Assembly: GCF_009789575.1 (NCBI RefSeq)
Contig: NZ_CP046908.1
Coordinates: forward strand, 4,803,001-4,867,000
Direction of reading: 5' to 3'
Length of the DNA: 64,000 nucleotides
From: Stappia indica
GTDB taxonomy: Bacteria > Pseudomonadota > Alphaproteobacteria > Rhizobiales > Stappiaceae
Shown here: piece after piece, positions 1 through 8,244 of the stretch
Layout of the letters: each line of letters starts with the position of its first letter
Position numbering within the stretch: the stretch's first letter is position 1
Notes under the pieces: generated by a model
Database searches by the model: none
The model's input: only the letters and a program-made list of their open reading frames with translations
Told to the model about the DNA's origin: nothing
Position numbers and translations under genes: made by a program

Positions 1-111
1 CGGCACGTCCGGCTGGCCCACCGGCGGCAGCCAGGCATTGACGACAACGACATCCGGCGAGGCGATCTTGTCGGCCAGCCACTGGGTCGAGACGAGCGGG
101 GAAAGCGCCAT
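1..111 (-). CDS. sseA: Sulfurtransferase (rhodanese / 3-mercaptopyruvate type), N-terminal fragment
   Basis: Only the first 37 codons lie in the window. The gene starts at an ATG (111-109) and runs off the left edge. The product begins MALSPLVSTQWLADKI and continues SPDVVVVNAW. This matches the usual start of 3-mercaptopyruvate sulfurtransferases, where a 'LVST-WLA' segment is followed by 'DVVVVDA'. No catalytic cysteine is visible because the rest is missing. It sits 47 bases downstream of the AlaX-type gene on the same strand, so the two may be co-transcribed. The identification rests on a short N-terminus and context with cysteine synthase. Confidence 0.6.
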   Translation of the reverse strand, partial: MALSPLVSTQWLADKIASPDVVVVNAWLPPVGQPDVP

Positions 112-158
112 TGCTGAAAGCCTCGCTGGAGCGATGGAAGGGGAGAGGGGGAGGAGCG

Positions 159-872
159 TCAGTCGGCGAGCTGGATGCGCACGCGCCGGTTCTGGCGGCC
201 CTTCTTCTCGATCTTGGTGACGATGAGCGGGCCGATCTCCGAGGTGCGGCTGACATGGGTGCCGCCGCAGGGCTGCAGGTCGACATCGCCGATGCGCACC
301 AGCCGCACGCGCCCGCTGCCCATCGGCGGCTTGACGCTCATGGTCTTGACCATCTCGGGCTTGGCCAGCAGCTCCTCGTCGGTGATCCAGTCGGTGGTGA
401 CCGCATGGTCGGCGGCGGCGATCTCGTTGACCTTCGCCGCGACCTCGTCCTTGTCCGGGCTGCCCTCGGGCAGGTCGAAGTCGAGACGGCCCTCGCCCTC
501 GCCGATCTGGCCGCCGGTGACGGGGAAGGGCAGGACGACGGAGAGCAGGTGCAGCGCGGTGTGCACGCGCATCAACCGGTAGCGGCGGTCCCAGTCGAGA
601 TGCAGCACGATGTTGTCGCCGACGGCCGGGAGCGTCTCGCCCTCGGCCGGAACATGGACGATCTGGCTGCGGTCCTCGCCATAGACGGTGGTGGCAATCG
701 GGATCTGGCGGCCGTCGGCAAGCTCGATCCGGCCGCTGTCGCCCGGCTGCCCGCCGCCGGTCGCGTAGAAGACGGTCCGGTCGAGGACGATGCCGCCGCG
801 GTCGGTGATGGCGGTCACCCGTGCATCGCAGCTGCGCAGATAGGCATCGTCTCGAAAAAGCAGGTCCGTCAT
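159..872 (-). CDS. AlaX-type alanyl-tRNA editing hydrolase
   Basis: The 237-residue protein should hydrolyse mischarged Ser- or Gly-tRNA(Ala) in the cytoplasm, as a free-standing version of the AlaRS editing domain. Zinc ligands are visible in the two expected places: HTALH (H104, H108) and CGGTH (C202, H206). The N-terminal third has the conserved glycine-rich stretch FYATGGGQPGDSG. Length fits the AlaX-M group. It is followed closely by the sulfurtransferase fragment and preceded by cardiolipin synthase, about 100 bases away. The family assignment is firm; the exact mischarged substrate cannot be told from sequence. Confidence 0.9.
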   Translation of the reverse strand: MTDLLFRDDAYLRSCDARVTAITDRGGIVLDRTVFYATGGGQPGDSGRIELADGRQIPIATTVYGEDRSQIVHVPAEGETLPAVGDNIVLHLDWDRRYRLMRVHTALHLLSVVLPFPVTGGQIGEGEGRLDFDLPEGSPDKDEVAAKVNEIAAADHAVTTDWITDEELLAKPEMVKTMSVKPPMGSGRVRLVRIGDVDLQPCGGTHVSRTSEIGPLIVTKIEKKGRQNRRVRIQLAD

Positions 873-973
873 GAAAGTTCCCCGGTCGGTCAGCCATGCG
901 ATTCAGGCAGGAGCGCCAGCCTATCCGATCGGCTCCGGCAATCAACCATCCGCGGCGGCGAGGATCTGCCGCC

Positions 974-2425
974 TCAAAGGATCGGAGAGAACAGCCGCGC
1001 GGCCTGGGCGATCAGGCGGAAGGCGAAGGAGCGCACCTCCAGATCCTCCGGCGTCGTCGGCCGCGCATTGGCGAAATCGCGCTCCAGCATCCGCTCCACC
1101 TTGCCGATGGAGCGCTCGTGGGTGAACCACAGCGTCACCTCGAAATTGATGTGGAAGGAGCGGGAATCGAAGTTCACGGTGCCGATGCCGGCGAGCGCCT
1201 CGTCGACCAGGATCACCTTCTGGTGCAGGAAGCCGGAGGTGTAGCGATAGACCTTGATGCCGTAGTCGACCATGTCGTCGGCATGGGCGTAGCTCGCCAG
1301 CCAGACCAGCCGGTGGTCGGCCTTTTCGGGCAGCAGGATGCGCACGTCGACGCCGCGCATGGACGCGGCCATCAGCGCGGTCTGGATGGCTTCTTCCGGC
1401 ACGAAATACGGACTGACGATCCACAGCCGCTCGCGCGCCCGGGCGATGACTTCGGAAAAGGCGATGGCGCAGTCGTCGAACCGGTCGGCCGGGCCCGTCG
1501 GCATGACCAGCACCGGCTCGTCGCCCGGCTGGGGGATCGGCACCGGCAGATAGGGGCGGATCGGCGTGCCGGTCGCCCAGTGCCAGTCCTCGCAGAAGGA
1601 GAGGGCGCAGGCGATGGCCGCAGGTCCCGCGGCCTTCACATGGGTGTCGCGCCAGTGGCCGAATTCCTTCGACAGGCCGACATACTCGTCGCCCACATTG
1701 TGCCCGCCGACCCAGGCGGTCTCGCCGTCCACCACGACGATCTTGCGATGGTTGCGGTAGTTGAGGCGCATCGGGCCGGTGAAGCGCAGCCACTTGTGGC
1801 GCTGGTTGAAGCCGGCGATCTGGACGCCCGCCTTGCGCAACCGGCGGCGATAGCTGCGCGGCAGGCCCTTGGAGCCGACGTCGTCGTAAAGGACGTGGAC
1901 GCGCACACCCGCCTCGGCGCGCTCGGTCAGCACCTCGGCCAGCCGCTGGCCGAGCCCGTCGTCGCGGATGATGAAGAACTGCACCAGGACCTCGTGCCGC
2001 GCCCTGGCGATGCCGGCGAAGATCGAGTCGAACGTGTCCGGGCCGTCGACCAGCAACTCGACCGAATTGCCGGCGAGAAACGGGATCTGGGCGATGCGGG
2101 TGAGCACCGGCCAGCTGGTGCTGGTGGTGGCATCGGCCAGCCGCAGCTCGCCGGCGCGCGCCGCACGGGTGGCGCGGCCGGCATAGGTGCGGACCTCGCC
2201 ATAGTCTTCGAACCGCTTCCAGCCGAAGACGAGGTAGAGGAAGGCGGTGGGGAAGGGCAGGAACAGCAGCGACAGCAGCCAGGCGATCGAGCCCTGCGAG
2301 GTGCGCGAATGCAGCACCTCGCGCACCGCGCAGACGGCAGCGAGCGTATACAGCGCGAAGGTGAGCGCGGCGATGATCGGCAGGTTGGCGACGAGCGCCT
2401 CGGCGAGATCGAAATCGCGGATCAT
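974..2425 (-). CDS. cls: Cardiolipin synthase (phospholipase D family)
   Basis: The 483-residue membrane enzyme condenses phosphatidylglycerol to cardiolipin (or uses phosphatidylethanolamine as second substrate). Two N-terminal hydrophobic helices lie at about residues 13-33 and 47-67 (PLDc_N region). Two PLD half-sites follow: NHRKIVVVDGETAWVGG with H226/K228, and LHQKVILVDEALAGIGTVNFD with H401/K403. Both HxK-x4-D motifs are intact, so the enzyme should be active. It is a single gene between cysteine synthase and the AlaX-type gene, with about 160 bases upstream that carry short tandem repeats. Confidence 0.93.
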   Translation of the reverse strand: MIRDFDLAEALVANLPIIAALTFALYTLAAVCAVREVLHSRTSQGSIAWLLSLLFLPFPTAFLYLVFGWKRFEDYGEVRTYAGRATRAARAGELRLADATTSTSWPVLTRIAQIPFLAGNSVELLVDGPDTFDSIFAGIARARHEVLVQFFIIRDDGLGQRLAEVLTERAEAGVRVHVLYDDVGSKGLPRSYRRRLRKAGVQIAGFNQRHKWLRFTGPMRLNYRNHRKIVVVDGETAWVGGHNVGDEYVGLSKEFGHWRDTHVKAAGPAAIACALSFCEDWHWATGTPIRPYLPVPIPQPGDEPVLVMPTGPADRFDDCAIAFSEVIARARERLWIVSPYFVPEEAIQTALMAASMRGVDVRILLPEKADHRLVWLASYAHADDMVDYGIKVYRYTSGFLHQKVILVDEALAGIGTVNFDSRSFHINFEVTLWFTHERSIGKVERMLERDFANARPTTPEDLEVRSFAFRLIAQAARLFSPIL

Positions 2426-2547
2426 CTCAACTCGGTTGATACGAGGGTCGGGGGAAGACGGTAGGGAGGAACCCGCCTAAATACAAGGCAGGCCCGCCCA
2501 TTATGGACCGCTTCGCGCCCCCTCGTGCCGGCTGCCGCAGCGTCCCG

Positions 2548-2599
2548 CTCAGGCTATCTCCTCAGGCAACCTTCTCAGGCAACCTCCTCAGGCGACCTC
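2548..2599. repeat. Four 13-bp tandem units at the cysK stop codon
   Basis: Units begin at 2548, 2561, 2574 and 2587 and read CTCAGGC(T/A/G)A(T/C)CT(C/T) on plus. On minus each unit reads GAGGT(T/C)GCCTGAG, i.e. codons Glu-Val-Ala followed by TGA. The first unit met in transcription contains the real stop of cysteine synthase. As 13 is not a multiple of 3, the later copies put a TGA in each of the other reading frames. This looks like slippage duplication of the C-terminal codons. Confidence 0.85.
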
Positions 2600-3628
2600 C
2601 TCGAACGGGGCGGCGATGGTGCTCGGCTTTTCCAGCCAGCCCGGCACCGGCAGGTCCTTGGAGCGCAGGAAGTCCGGGTTGAACAGCTTCGACTGGTAGC
2701 GGTTGCCGTAGTCGCACAGGATGGTGACGATGGTGTGCCCGGGACCCATCTCGCGCGCCATGCGGATGGCGCCGGCGACATTGATGCCGGAGGAGCCGCC
2801 AAGGCACAGGCCCTCGTGCTCCAAAAGGTCGAAGACCACCTGAACCGCCTCCGCATCCGGGATCTGGAACGGCATGTCGACCGGCGCATCCTCCAGGTTG
2901 GCGGTGATGCGGCCCTGGCCGATGCCTTCGGTGATCGAGGAGCCTTCCGCCTTCAGCTCGCCATGGGCGTAGTAGTTGAAGAGCGCGGCGCCCATCGGGT
3001 CGGCAAGGCCGATGCGGATCTTCGGATTGAACCCTTTTAGCGCCATGCCGACGCCGGCCAGCGTGCCGCCCGAGCCGACGGCGCAGACGAAGCCGTCGAC
3101 CTTGCCGTCCGTCTGGCGCCAGATCTCCGGGCCGGTCGTCTCGATGTGGGCCTGACGGTTGGCGACATTGTCGAACTGGTTGGCCCAGATCGCGCCATTG
3201 GCTTCGGTCCTGGCCATCTGCTCGGCGAGGCGGCCGGACAGCTTCACGTAGTTGTTGGGATTGCGGTAGGGCACGGCCGGCACCTCGACCAGCTCCGCGC
3301 CGGCGAGCCGCAGCATGTCCTTCTTTTCCTGGCTCTGCGTCTCGGGAATGACGATCACCGAGCGGTAGCCGAGCGCATTGCCGACGAGCGCAAGGCCGAT
3401 GCCGGTGTTGCCGGCCGTGCCCTCGACGATGACGCCGCCGGGACGCAGGGCGCCGCGTGCCTCCGCATCGCGGACGATGTAGAGGGCGGCGCGGTCCTTG
3501 ACCGACTGGCCGGGATTCATGAATTCGGCCTTGCCGTAGATCTCGCAGCCGGTCAGCTCGGAGGCCCGGTTCAGGCGGATCAGCGGCGTGTTGCCGATTG
3601 CATCGATCACGGAGGTCTTGATGTCCAT
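2588..3628 (-). CDS. cysK: Cysteine synthase (O-acetylserine sulfhydrylase), PLP-dependent
   Basis: The 346-residue product starts MDIKTSVIDAIGNTPLIRLN. Start at 3628 is chosen because it gives the family N-terminus and has GGACGGA upstream; an in-frame ATG at 3742 would add a non-conserved arginine-rich tail. The PLP lysine is K44 in QSVKDRA, and the phosphate-binding loop EGTAGNTG and the later VGSGGT are present. It makes cysteine from O-acetylserine and sulfide. It is related to the longer CysK/CBS-like enzymes of alphaproteobacteria. The sulfurtransferase further down the same strand makes a thematic sulfur-metabolism neighbour. Confidence 0.9.
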   Translation of the reverse strand: MDIKTSVIDAIGNTPLIRLNRASELTGCEIYGKAEFMNPGQSVKDRAALYIVRDAEARGALRPGGVIVEGTAGNTGIGLALVGNALGYRSVIVIPETQSQEKKDMLRLAGAELVEVPAVPYRNPNNYVKLSGRLAEQMARTEANGAIWANQFDNVANRQAHIETTGPEIWRQTDGKVDGFVCAVGSGGTLAGVGMALKGFNPKIRIGLADPMGAALFNYYAHGELKAEGSSITEGIGQGRITANLEDAPVDMPFQIPDAEAVQVVFDLLEHEGLCLGGSSGINVAGAIRMAREMGPGHTIVTILCDYGNRYQSKLFNPDFLRSKDLPVPGWLEKPSTIAAPFEEVA

Positions 3629-3994
3629 CGCTCGTTCCGTCCGTTCCAGGGTCGTGCGGTGCCGGCCGCGTGGCGTCCGGGCGCGTTGTGAAATGGGCCG
3701 GCAGGGTAGGCCGGGAGGGGCTGGGCCTTCAAGCGAACCCATCCCATTTGTCAGGCCGTCGTTGATAATCCTTTCGGCCCTGTTCTACAAAGTTGATCGA
3801 TAAATCATCACAGTGCACGTAAGCTTGGAATCGTATGCTTGCGATGATCCGCTCAGGGGCTGGCGTCGTAACACTGGCAAAGGATCTCCGGACACGACCG
3901 CGCCGTCACTCGGGATGTATTGGCGCGGAGCCGTTCGTGGAGTATGAGCGATGATCCGCGGCCTTGGGGGTGCCGCGACAGGGATTGGATTGGA
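3629..3994. other. Divergent intergenic region between cysK and the ChrR-like gene
   Basis: The 366 bases carry no convincing gene. The stretch 3765-3850 is relatively AT-rich and probably holds the cysK promoter on minus. The plus side holds a clear TGATCC-N18-TAACAC element at 3845-3874, annotated separately. Confidence 0.6.
3845..3874 (+). promoter_or_regulatory. RpoE/ChrR-type (ECF11) promoter of the ChrR-like gene
   Basis: TGATCC at 3845-3850, exactly 18 bases, then TAACAC at 3869-3874. The Rhodobacter sphaeroides RpoE consensus is a TGATCC -35 box about 18 bases from a TA-rich -10 box. The start codon lies about 120 bases downstream. The same layout recurs before the SDR gene and before photolyase, which raises confidence. 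Confidence 0.6.
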
Positions 3995-4639
3995 ATGGAC
4001 GCATCACGCGAACAGTTCGACGCGCTGCTGGCCGGATATGTGGCCGGAACGCTGGCCGAACCTGCAAGATTGCTTGTGCGAAGCCATCTCGACCTGTCGC
4101 CGGTCAATCGCGGGTTCGTCCGCGATCTTGAGGCTGCAGGCGGGACGATGCTCGAAGAGATCGCCCCGGCGAGGATCGACAATCGCGACGCCATGCTGGC
4201 CGCGATCTTCGCATCCCCCGCCGAGGACCCCATCTCGGTGCCGCAGATGGCCGTCAGGACGCGGCTGCCTTTGCCGCTCTTCGACTTCATCGGCAAGGAT
4301 GTGGCCGAGATCCCCTGGAAGACCAAGCTTCCGGGGCTGAAGGAGTACAAGGTCGCCGAGATGGACGGCTGCAGCGCCAGCCTGCTGTGGATCCGCGCCG
4401 GCATGGCCATGCCCTCCCATACCCATCACGGCACCGAGCTGACGCTGGTGCTGGAGGGCGGCTTCGCCGACCTGCACGGGCACTATGTGCGCGGCGACGT
4501 CGCCTATGCGGACGACGATGTGGATCACCGGCCGGTGGCGGACGACGACGAGGACTGTATCTGCTTCGCCGTCACCGAAGGCAGCCTGCGGCTGACCGGC
4601 CCGATCGGCCGGCTTTTCGCACCGTTCATGCGCGGCTGA
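3995..4639 (+). CDS. ChrR-like anti-sigma / cupin protein with incomplete N-terminal zinc site
   Basis: The 214-residue protein has the ChrR layout: an N-terminal anti-sigma domain (about 1-85) and a C-terminal cupin-like domain (about 100-205). Start 3995 gives MDASREQFDALLAGYVAGTL, which lines up with ChrR; upstream ATGs add an unconserved tail. Cupin metal ligands are present: H142, H144, E148 and H178. In the anti-sigma part only H31 is kept; the positions of the two zinc cysteines are S35 and N38 in HLDLSPVN. No ECF sigma gene is adjacent. It may still bind RpoE, or sense singlet oxygen or peroxides through the cupin. A terminator follows. Confidence 0.8.
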   Translation: MDASREQFDALLAGYVAGTLAEPARLLVRSHLDLSPVNRGFVRDLEAAGGTMLEEIAPARIDNRDAMLAAIFASPAEDPISVPQMAVRTRLPLPLFDFIGKDVAEIPWKTKLPGLKEYKVAEMDGCSASLLWIRAGMAMPSHTHHGTELTLVLEGGFADLHGHYVRGDVAYADDDVDHRPVADDDEDCICFAVTEGSLRLTGPIGRLFAPFMRG

Positions 4640-4668
4640 ACTGCCGCGGACACATATGAGCCCGTCGC

Positions 4669-4693
4669 GGCCGGACCCTGACAGGATCCGGCC
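4669..4693 (+). terminator. Rho-independent terminator after the ChrR-like gene
   Basis: Left arm GGCCGGACCCTG (4669-4680) pairs with CAGGATCCGGCC (4682-4693), 11 of 12 positions. A TTTT run follows at 4703-4706, after ten bases, so the T-run is displaced. It lies 30 bases past the stop codon. Confidence 0.55.
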
Positions 4694-4728
4694 GGACGGT
4701 GTGTTTTATTCCCTTCACAGCTTCGAGG

Positions 4729-4758
4729 CGATCCGCCGACGCCTGCCTGCCGTAAACC
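4729..4758 (+). promoter_or_regulatory. RpoE/ChrR-type promoter of the SDR gene
   Basis: CGATCC at 4729-4734 (one change from TGATCC), 18 bases, then TAAACC at 4753-4758. The ATG at 4784 follows a GGAGG ribosome site. Same geometry as the elements at 3845 and 11934. Confidence 0.5.
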
Positions 4759-4783
4759 CTGCAAGACAGGATGGAGGCAGACG

Positions 4784-5611
4784 ATGAGATCGAAGGCGTC
4801 CGGAGCCGTTGCTCCTCAAGATGGCGTGGCCTGGGTCACCGGCGCGAGTTCCGGCATCGGCGCAGCGCTGGCGCTGGAACTGCAGCGGCACGGTTGGACC
4901 GTGGCGGTGACGGCCCGCTCGGCAGATGCGCTCCAGGAGCTGGCCGGGCTCGCCCTGCCGGGCGCCATCCTGCCGATGCCGGGCGATGTGACGGATGCCG
5001 AGCGCATGGCCGAGATCGTCGCCGAGCTGGAAGAGCGGCACGGCGGCATTGCGATGGCCGTGCTCAACGCCGGCGTCTACCTGCCGGTCGACGGCACCGA
5101 TCCCGACCTCTCCGCCTTCCACACTTCCTTCGACGTCAATCTCAAGGGCACGGCGAATGCCCTGGTGCCCCTGGTGAAGGCGATGAAGCCGCGCAAGCGC
5201 GGCCAGATCGCCATCGTCGCCTCGGTCGCCGGCTATAGCGGGTTGCCGACCTCGGCAGCCTATGGGGCGACCAAGGCGGGCCTGATCAACCTGGCGGAGG
5301 CGATGAAGTTCGACCTCGACCGGCTGGGGATCTGCCTGCAGGTGATCTCGCCGGGCTTCGTCGACACGCCGGCGACGAAGGACAATCCCTTTCCGATGCC
5401 GCACCTGATGAGCGTCGATGCGGCCGTTGCCGAGGTGGTCGAGGGGCTGGAGCATCCGGCCGACTTCGAGATCTCGTTCCCCAAGCGCTTCACCCGGCAG
5501 CTCAAGCTGCTGCGCATGCTGCCCTACCGGCTGTATTTCCCGCTTGTCGCCCGTGCCACGGGCTGGTCGCGCAAGGGGGACCCGGCGGCAGAGCCGAAGG
5601 ACAAGGCGTAG
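4784..5611 (+). CDS. Short-chain dehydrogenase/reductase
   Basis: The 275-residue cytoplasmic oxidoreductase has the SDR cofactor motif TGASSGIG (residues 19-26), NAG near 95-97, and the catalytic S147, Y160 and K164 (YGATK). The natural substrate is unknown. SDR genes of this kind accompany the ChrR/RpoE-controlled lipid cluster in Rhodobacter and relatives, and the gene here lies between the ChrR-like gene and the minus-strand photolyase-CFA operon, with its own TGATCC-like promoter. A lipid- or aldehyde-directed role is therefore an inference from context. Its 3' end converges with the GPH transporter. Confidence 0.85.
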   Translation: MRSKASGAVAPQDGVAWVTGASSGIGAALALELQRHGWTVAVTARSADALQELAGLALPGAILPMPGDVTDAERMAEIVAELEERHGGIAMAVLNAGVYLPVDGTDPDLSAFHTSFDVNLKGTANALVPLVKAMKPRKRGQIAIVASVAGYSGLPTSAAYGATKAGLINLAEAMKFDLDRLGICLQVISPGFVDTPATKDNPFPMPHLMSVDAAVAEVVEGLEHPADFEISFPKRFTRQLKLLRMLPYRLYFPLVARATGWSRKGDPAAEPKDKA

Positions 5612-5633
5612 AGCCGGCGGTCACGCCGTCCGG

Positions 5634-6977
5634 TCATGCCGCCCGATCTGGCGCCGCCTCGCGTGCGGCGAGCGAGCGGGCGAGCTCCGCATGGGCGCTC
5701 GCATCGAGCGGGAAATTCCACATCAAGGCGATGGCGACGAGCTTGAGGGCGACGGGCACGAGCGCATAGAGCGCCACCAGCATCGCAAGGCCGTCCGTGC
5801 CGGTGCCCTCCGCTGCAAAGCCGGCAAGGTCGAGCAGCGGGAAGGCAAGCCCGACGGCGAGCGCCAGCGACAGTTTCGTCGCAAGCCCCCACAGCGCGAA
5901 ATAGAGCCCTGAGCGGCGGCTGCCGGTCGCAAGGCGGTCGACATCGATCGCGTCCGCCTGGATCGCGGACGGGAGGGCAAGGTCGGCGCCGAGCGCAAGG
6001 CCGGTGAGGACGCAGATCGCGGCGAAGCCGAGAAGGTCGCCGGGCCCGAGCAGCGGCACCAGCGCGAAGATCGCGCAGGCGCCCAGCATGGCGAACGACC
6101 AGCTGCGATGTTTGCCGAGCCGCTTCGAGACGGCGATCCACAGCGGAACGCCGGCAATGCCGCAGAAGAAATAGAGGAACAGGAACGGCCCCTGCATCTG
6201 CGGCGCCTCCAGCACCCGCGCCACGAAGAACAGGAACAGGGTCGCAGGTAACCCGTTGGCAAAGCCGTTGACGACGAAGGCGACAAGCAGGCGCACGAAG
6301 GGGCGGTTGGCGGCCAGATGGGCGAGCCCCTCACGCAGGCCCGGCAGGGACCGGGCCGCCTCCGCCGGCTCCGGCAGGGCGCGGATCGCCACGGCGACAG
6401 CCAGGGGAAGCGACAGGGCGACGAGCCAGGCGAGCACGGCAAGCGCATCGCCCTGGTCTCCGGCCCCGCTTGCCTCCACCAGCGCCGGCACGGAGATCGC
6501 GACCAGCGTGCCGACCAGCACCATCCCCTCGCGCGCGCCGGCAACACGGCTGCGGCCGTGATAGTCGTCGGCAAGCTCCGCCCCCCAGGCGGTGTAGGGG
6601 ATGATCGCCGCCGTGTAGCCGACCGACAGCGCCAGTCCCCAGCCGAGCAGATAGGCCCAGCCCGCACCGTCTGGCGGCGTCAGGATCATGAAGGCGGCGA
6701 GCGCGGCGGGAAGGGCGGCGAGCGCCAGCCAGCCGCGCCGCCGCCCGAGGGGCGGGTGGTAGCGGTCGGCGGCGAGCCCCACCAGCGGATCGGAGATCGC
6801 ATCCGCGAGCCGCACGATCAGCAGGATGAAGCCGACCTGCGCGAGCGGCATGCCGATGGCGCCGGCATAATAGCTCGGCAGGATGACGTAGAGCGGCAGG
6901 GTGAGCGCCGCCAGAGGCAGCGCCGGTCCCGCATAGGCCGCAAGTTGCGCCCATGACGGGCCCGGCGCTGGCGCCAT
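5634..6977 (-). CDS. GPH-family (MelB-like) MFS transporter
   Basis: The 447-residue protein has about twelve hydrophobic segments and the GPH/MFS_2 features: an early DAISDPLVG motif in helix 2 and DRYHPPLGRRR in the loop after it. Members move sugars or other solutes with cations, but the ligand cannot be read from sequence. It begins three bases after the CFA-type gene and is the last gene of the photolyase operon. Equivalent 'sugar/cation symporter' genes lie in the singlet-oxygen regulon of Rhodobacter sphaeroides, so a lipid or flavin-product cargo is possible. Confidence 0.85.
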   Translation of the reverse strand: MAPAPGPSWAQLAAYAGPALPLAALTLPLYVILPSYYAGAIGMPLAQVGFILLIVRLADAISDPLVGLAADRYHPPLGRRRGWLALAALPAALAAFMILTPPDGAGWAYLLGWGLALSVGYTAAIIPYTAWGAELADDYHGRSRVAGAREGMVLVGTLVAISVPALVEASGAGDQGDALAVLAWLVALSLPLAVAVAIRALPEPAEAARSLPGLREGLAHLAANRPFVRLLVAFVVNGFANGLPATLFLFFVARVLEAPQMQGPFLFLYFFCGIAGVPLWIAVSKRLGKHRSWSFAMLGACAIFALVPLLGPGDLLGFAAICVLTGLALGADLALPSAIQADAIDVDRLATGSRRSGLYFALWGLATKLSLALAVGLAFPLLDLAGFAAEGTGTDGLAMLVALYALVPVALKLVAIALMWNFPLDASAHAELARSLAAREAAPDRAA

Positions 6978-6980
6978 ATG

Positions 6981-8210
6981 TCAGCGCGCCTTTTCGTAGA
7001 TCATCTGGCGCACGTCGATATTGCCCGAGCGGAAGCCGGCCTCGCAGTAGTGGAAGTAGAACTCCCACAGTCGCTTGAACCGGTCGTCGAAGCCGAGCGG
7101 ACTGATGCGCGGCCAGGCGGCCCAGAAGCGCTGGCGCCATTCCTCCAGCGTGCGGGCATAGTCGTGGCCGAAGATGCGCTGGGCGGCGAGTTTCAGGCCC
7201 GAGCGGTCGCCGAGCGCTTCCAGCTCGCCCGGCGGCGGCAGCATGCCGCCCGGGAAGACGTGGCGCTGGATGAAGTCCGGCGTGCGGCGGTAGTCGTCGA
7301 ACAGCCTGTCCTGGATCGTGATGATCTGCAGGCCGGCCCGGCCGCCGGGCTTCAGGCAGTTCGACACGGTCTGGAAATAGGTGCTCCAGTATTCCTCGCC
7401 GACCGCCTCGAACATCTCGATGGAGGCGACGCGGTCGTATTGCTGGCGCTCGTCGCGATAGTCCTGCAGCTTGAGCGTCACCCGGTCGGCAAGACCCGCG
7501 TCCTGGATGCGCTTGGAGGCGAAGTCGAACTGCTCGCGCGAGATGGTGAGGCCGGTGACCTTGGCGCCGATCTCGCTCGCGACGAACTCGGCAAAGCCGC
7601 CCCAGCCGCAGCCGATCTCCAGCACGTGGTGATCGGGCGTGATCCGGCTTTCCTCCGCCAGCGCCCGGTACTTGCGCTTTTGCGCCTGCTCCAGGTCGTT
7701 GACGCCGCCGTCGTAGAGCGCCGAGGAATAGGTCATCGTCGGGTCGAGCCATTCCCGGTAGAAGGCATTTCCGAGATCGTAATGGGCGGAGATGTTGCGC
7801 CGCGAGCCGGAGCGGGTGTTGCGGTTCAGCCAGTGGCGGACACGCACCATCATGCGGAAGATCGGGCTGCCGCGCAGCATGTCTGCGGTGGCGTCGCGGT
7901 TGCGGCAGAACAGCTCCAGGAAGGTGGTGACGTCGGAACTCGTCCACTCGCCGACCATGTAGCTTTCGCCGACGCCGATATCCGAGCCGCTGAGCAGGCG
8001 GCGGATGAAGCGCCAGGAATGGATGCGCACCTGCGCATCCGGGCCGGGCAACTCGCCGCGGATCAGGAAGTGCTTGCCTTCGGGGGTCTCCACGCTCAAG
8101 GACCCGGCCTTGAGGTTGAGCGCGATGCGAAGGCCGAGGCGCGCGAGCCGGGGAAGTCCGGCGAGCGCCTGGCGGGCATTTTCAGGTGTGAGAACGATCG
8201 CAGTCGACAT
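6981..8210 (-). CDS. cfa: Cyclopropane-fatty-acyl-phospholipid synthase family methyltransferase
   Basis: The 409-residue SAM-dependent enzyme alkylates membrane unsaturated fatty acids. Start 8210 is preferred over an in-frame ATG at 8243 since AGGAG lies at the right spacing. Family hallmarks are AHYDLGNAFY (residues 142-151), the DPTMTYSSALY stretch (157-167) and the SAM-binding VLEIGCGWGG (196-205). In R. sphaeroides the CfaA/UfaM-type relative is part of the RpoE regulon and helps make methylated or furan fatty acids. A cyclopropanating or a methylating role both remain open. It is fourth in a tight five-gene operon. Confidence 0.88.
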   Translation of the reverse strand: MSTAIVLTPENARQALAGLPRLARLGLRIALNLKAGSLSVETPEGKHFLIRGELPGPDAQVRIHSWRFIRRLLSGSDIGVGESYMVGEWTSSDVTTFLELFCRNRDATADMLRGSPIFRMMVRVRHWLNRNTRSGSRRNISAHYDLGNAFYREWLDPTMTYSSALYDGGVNDLEQAQKRKYRALAEESRITPDHHVLEIGCGWGGFAEFVASEIGAKVTGLTISREQFDFASKRIQDAGLADRVTLKLQDYRDERQQYDRVASIEMFEAVGEEYWSTYFQTVSNCLKPGGRAGLQIITIQDRLFDDYRRTPDFIQRHVFPGGMLPPPGELEALGDRSGLKLAAQRIFGHDYARTLEEWRQRFWAAWPRISPLGFDDRFKRLWEFYFHYCEAGFRSGNIDVRQMIYEKAR

Positions 8211-8244
8211 GATCGGTCGCTCCTCGTCGGACAGCCGGGACACT

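Noticed and set aside
896-2464. Long open frames antisense to real genes (e.g. here over cls, 522 codons)
   Set aside because: High GC with third-position bias opens the opposite strand; products are Arg/Ala/Gly-rich with no motif, whereas cls on the other strand has intact HxK motifs.
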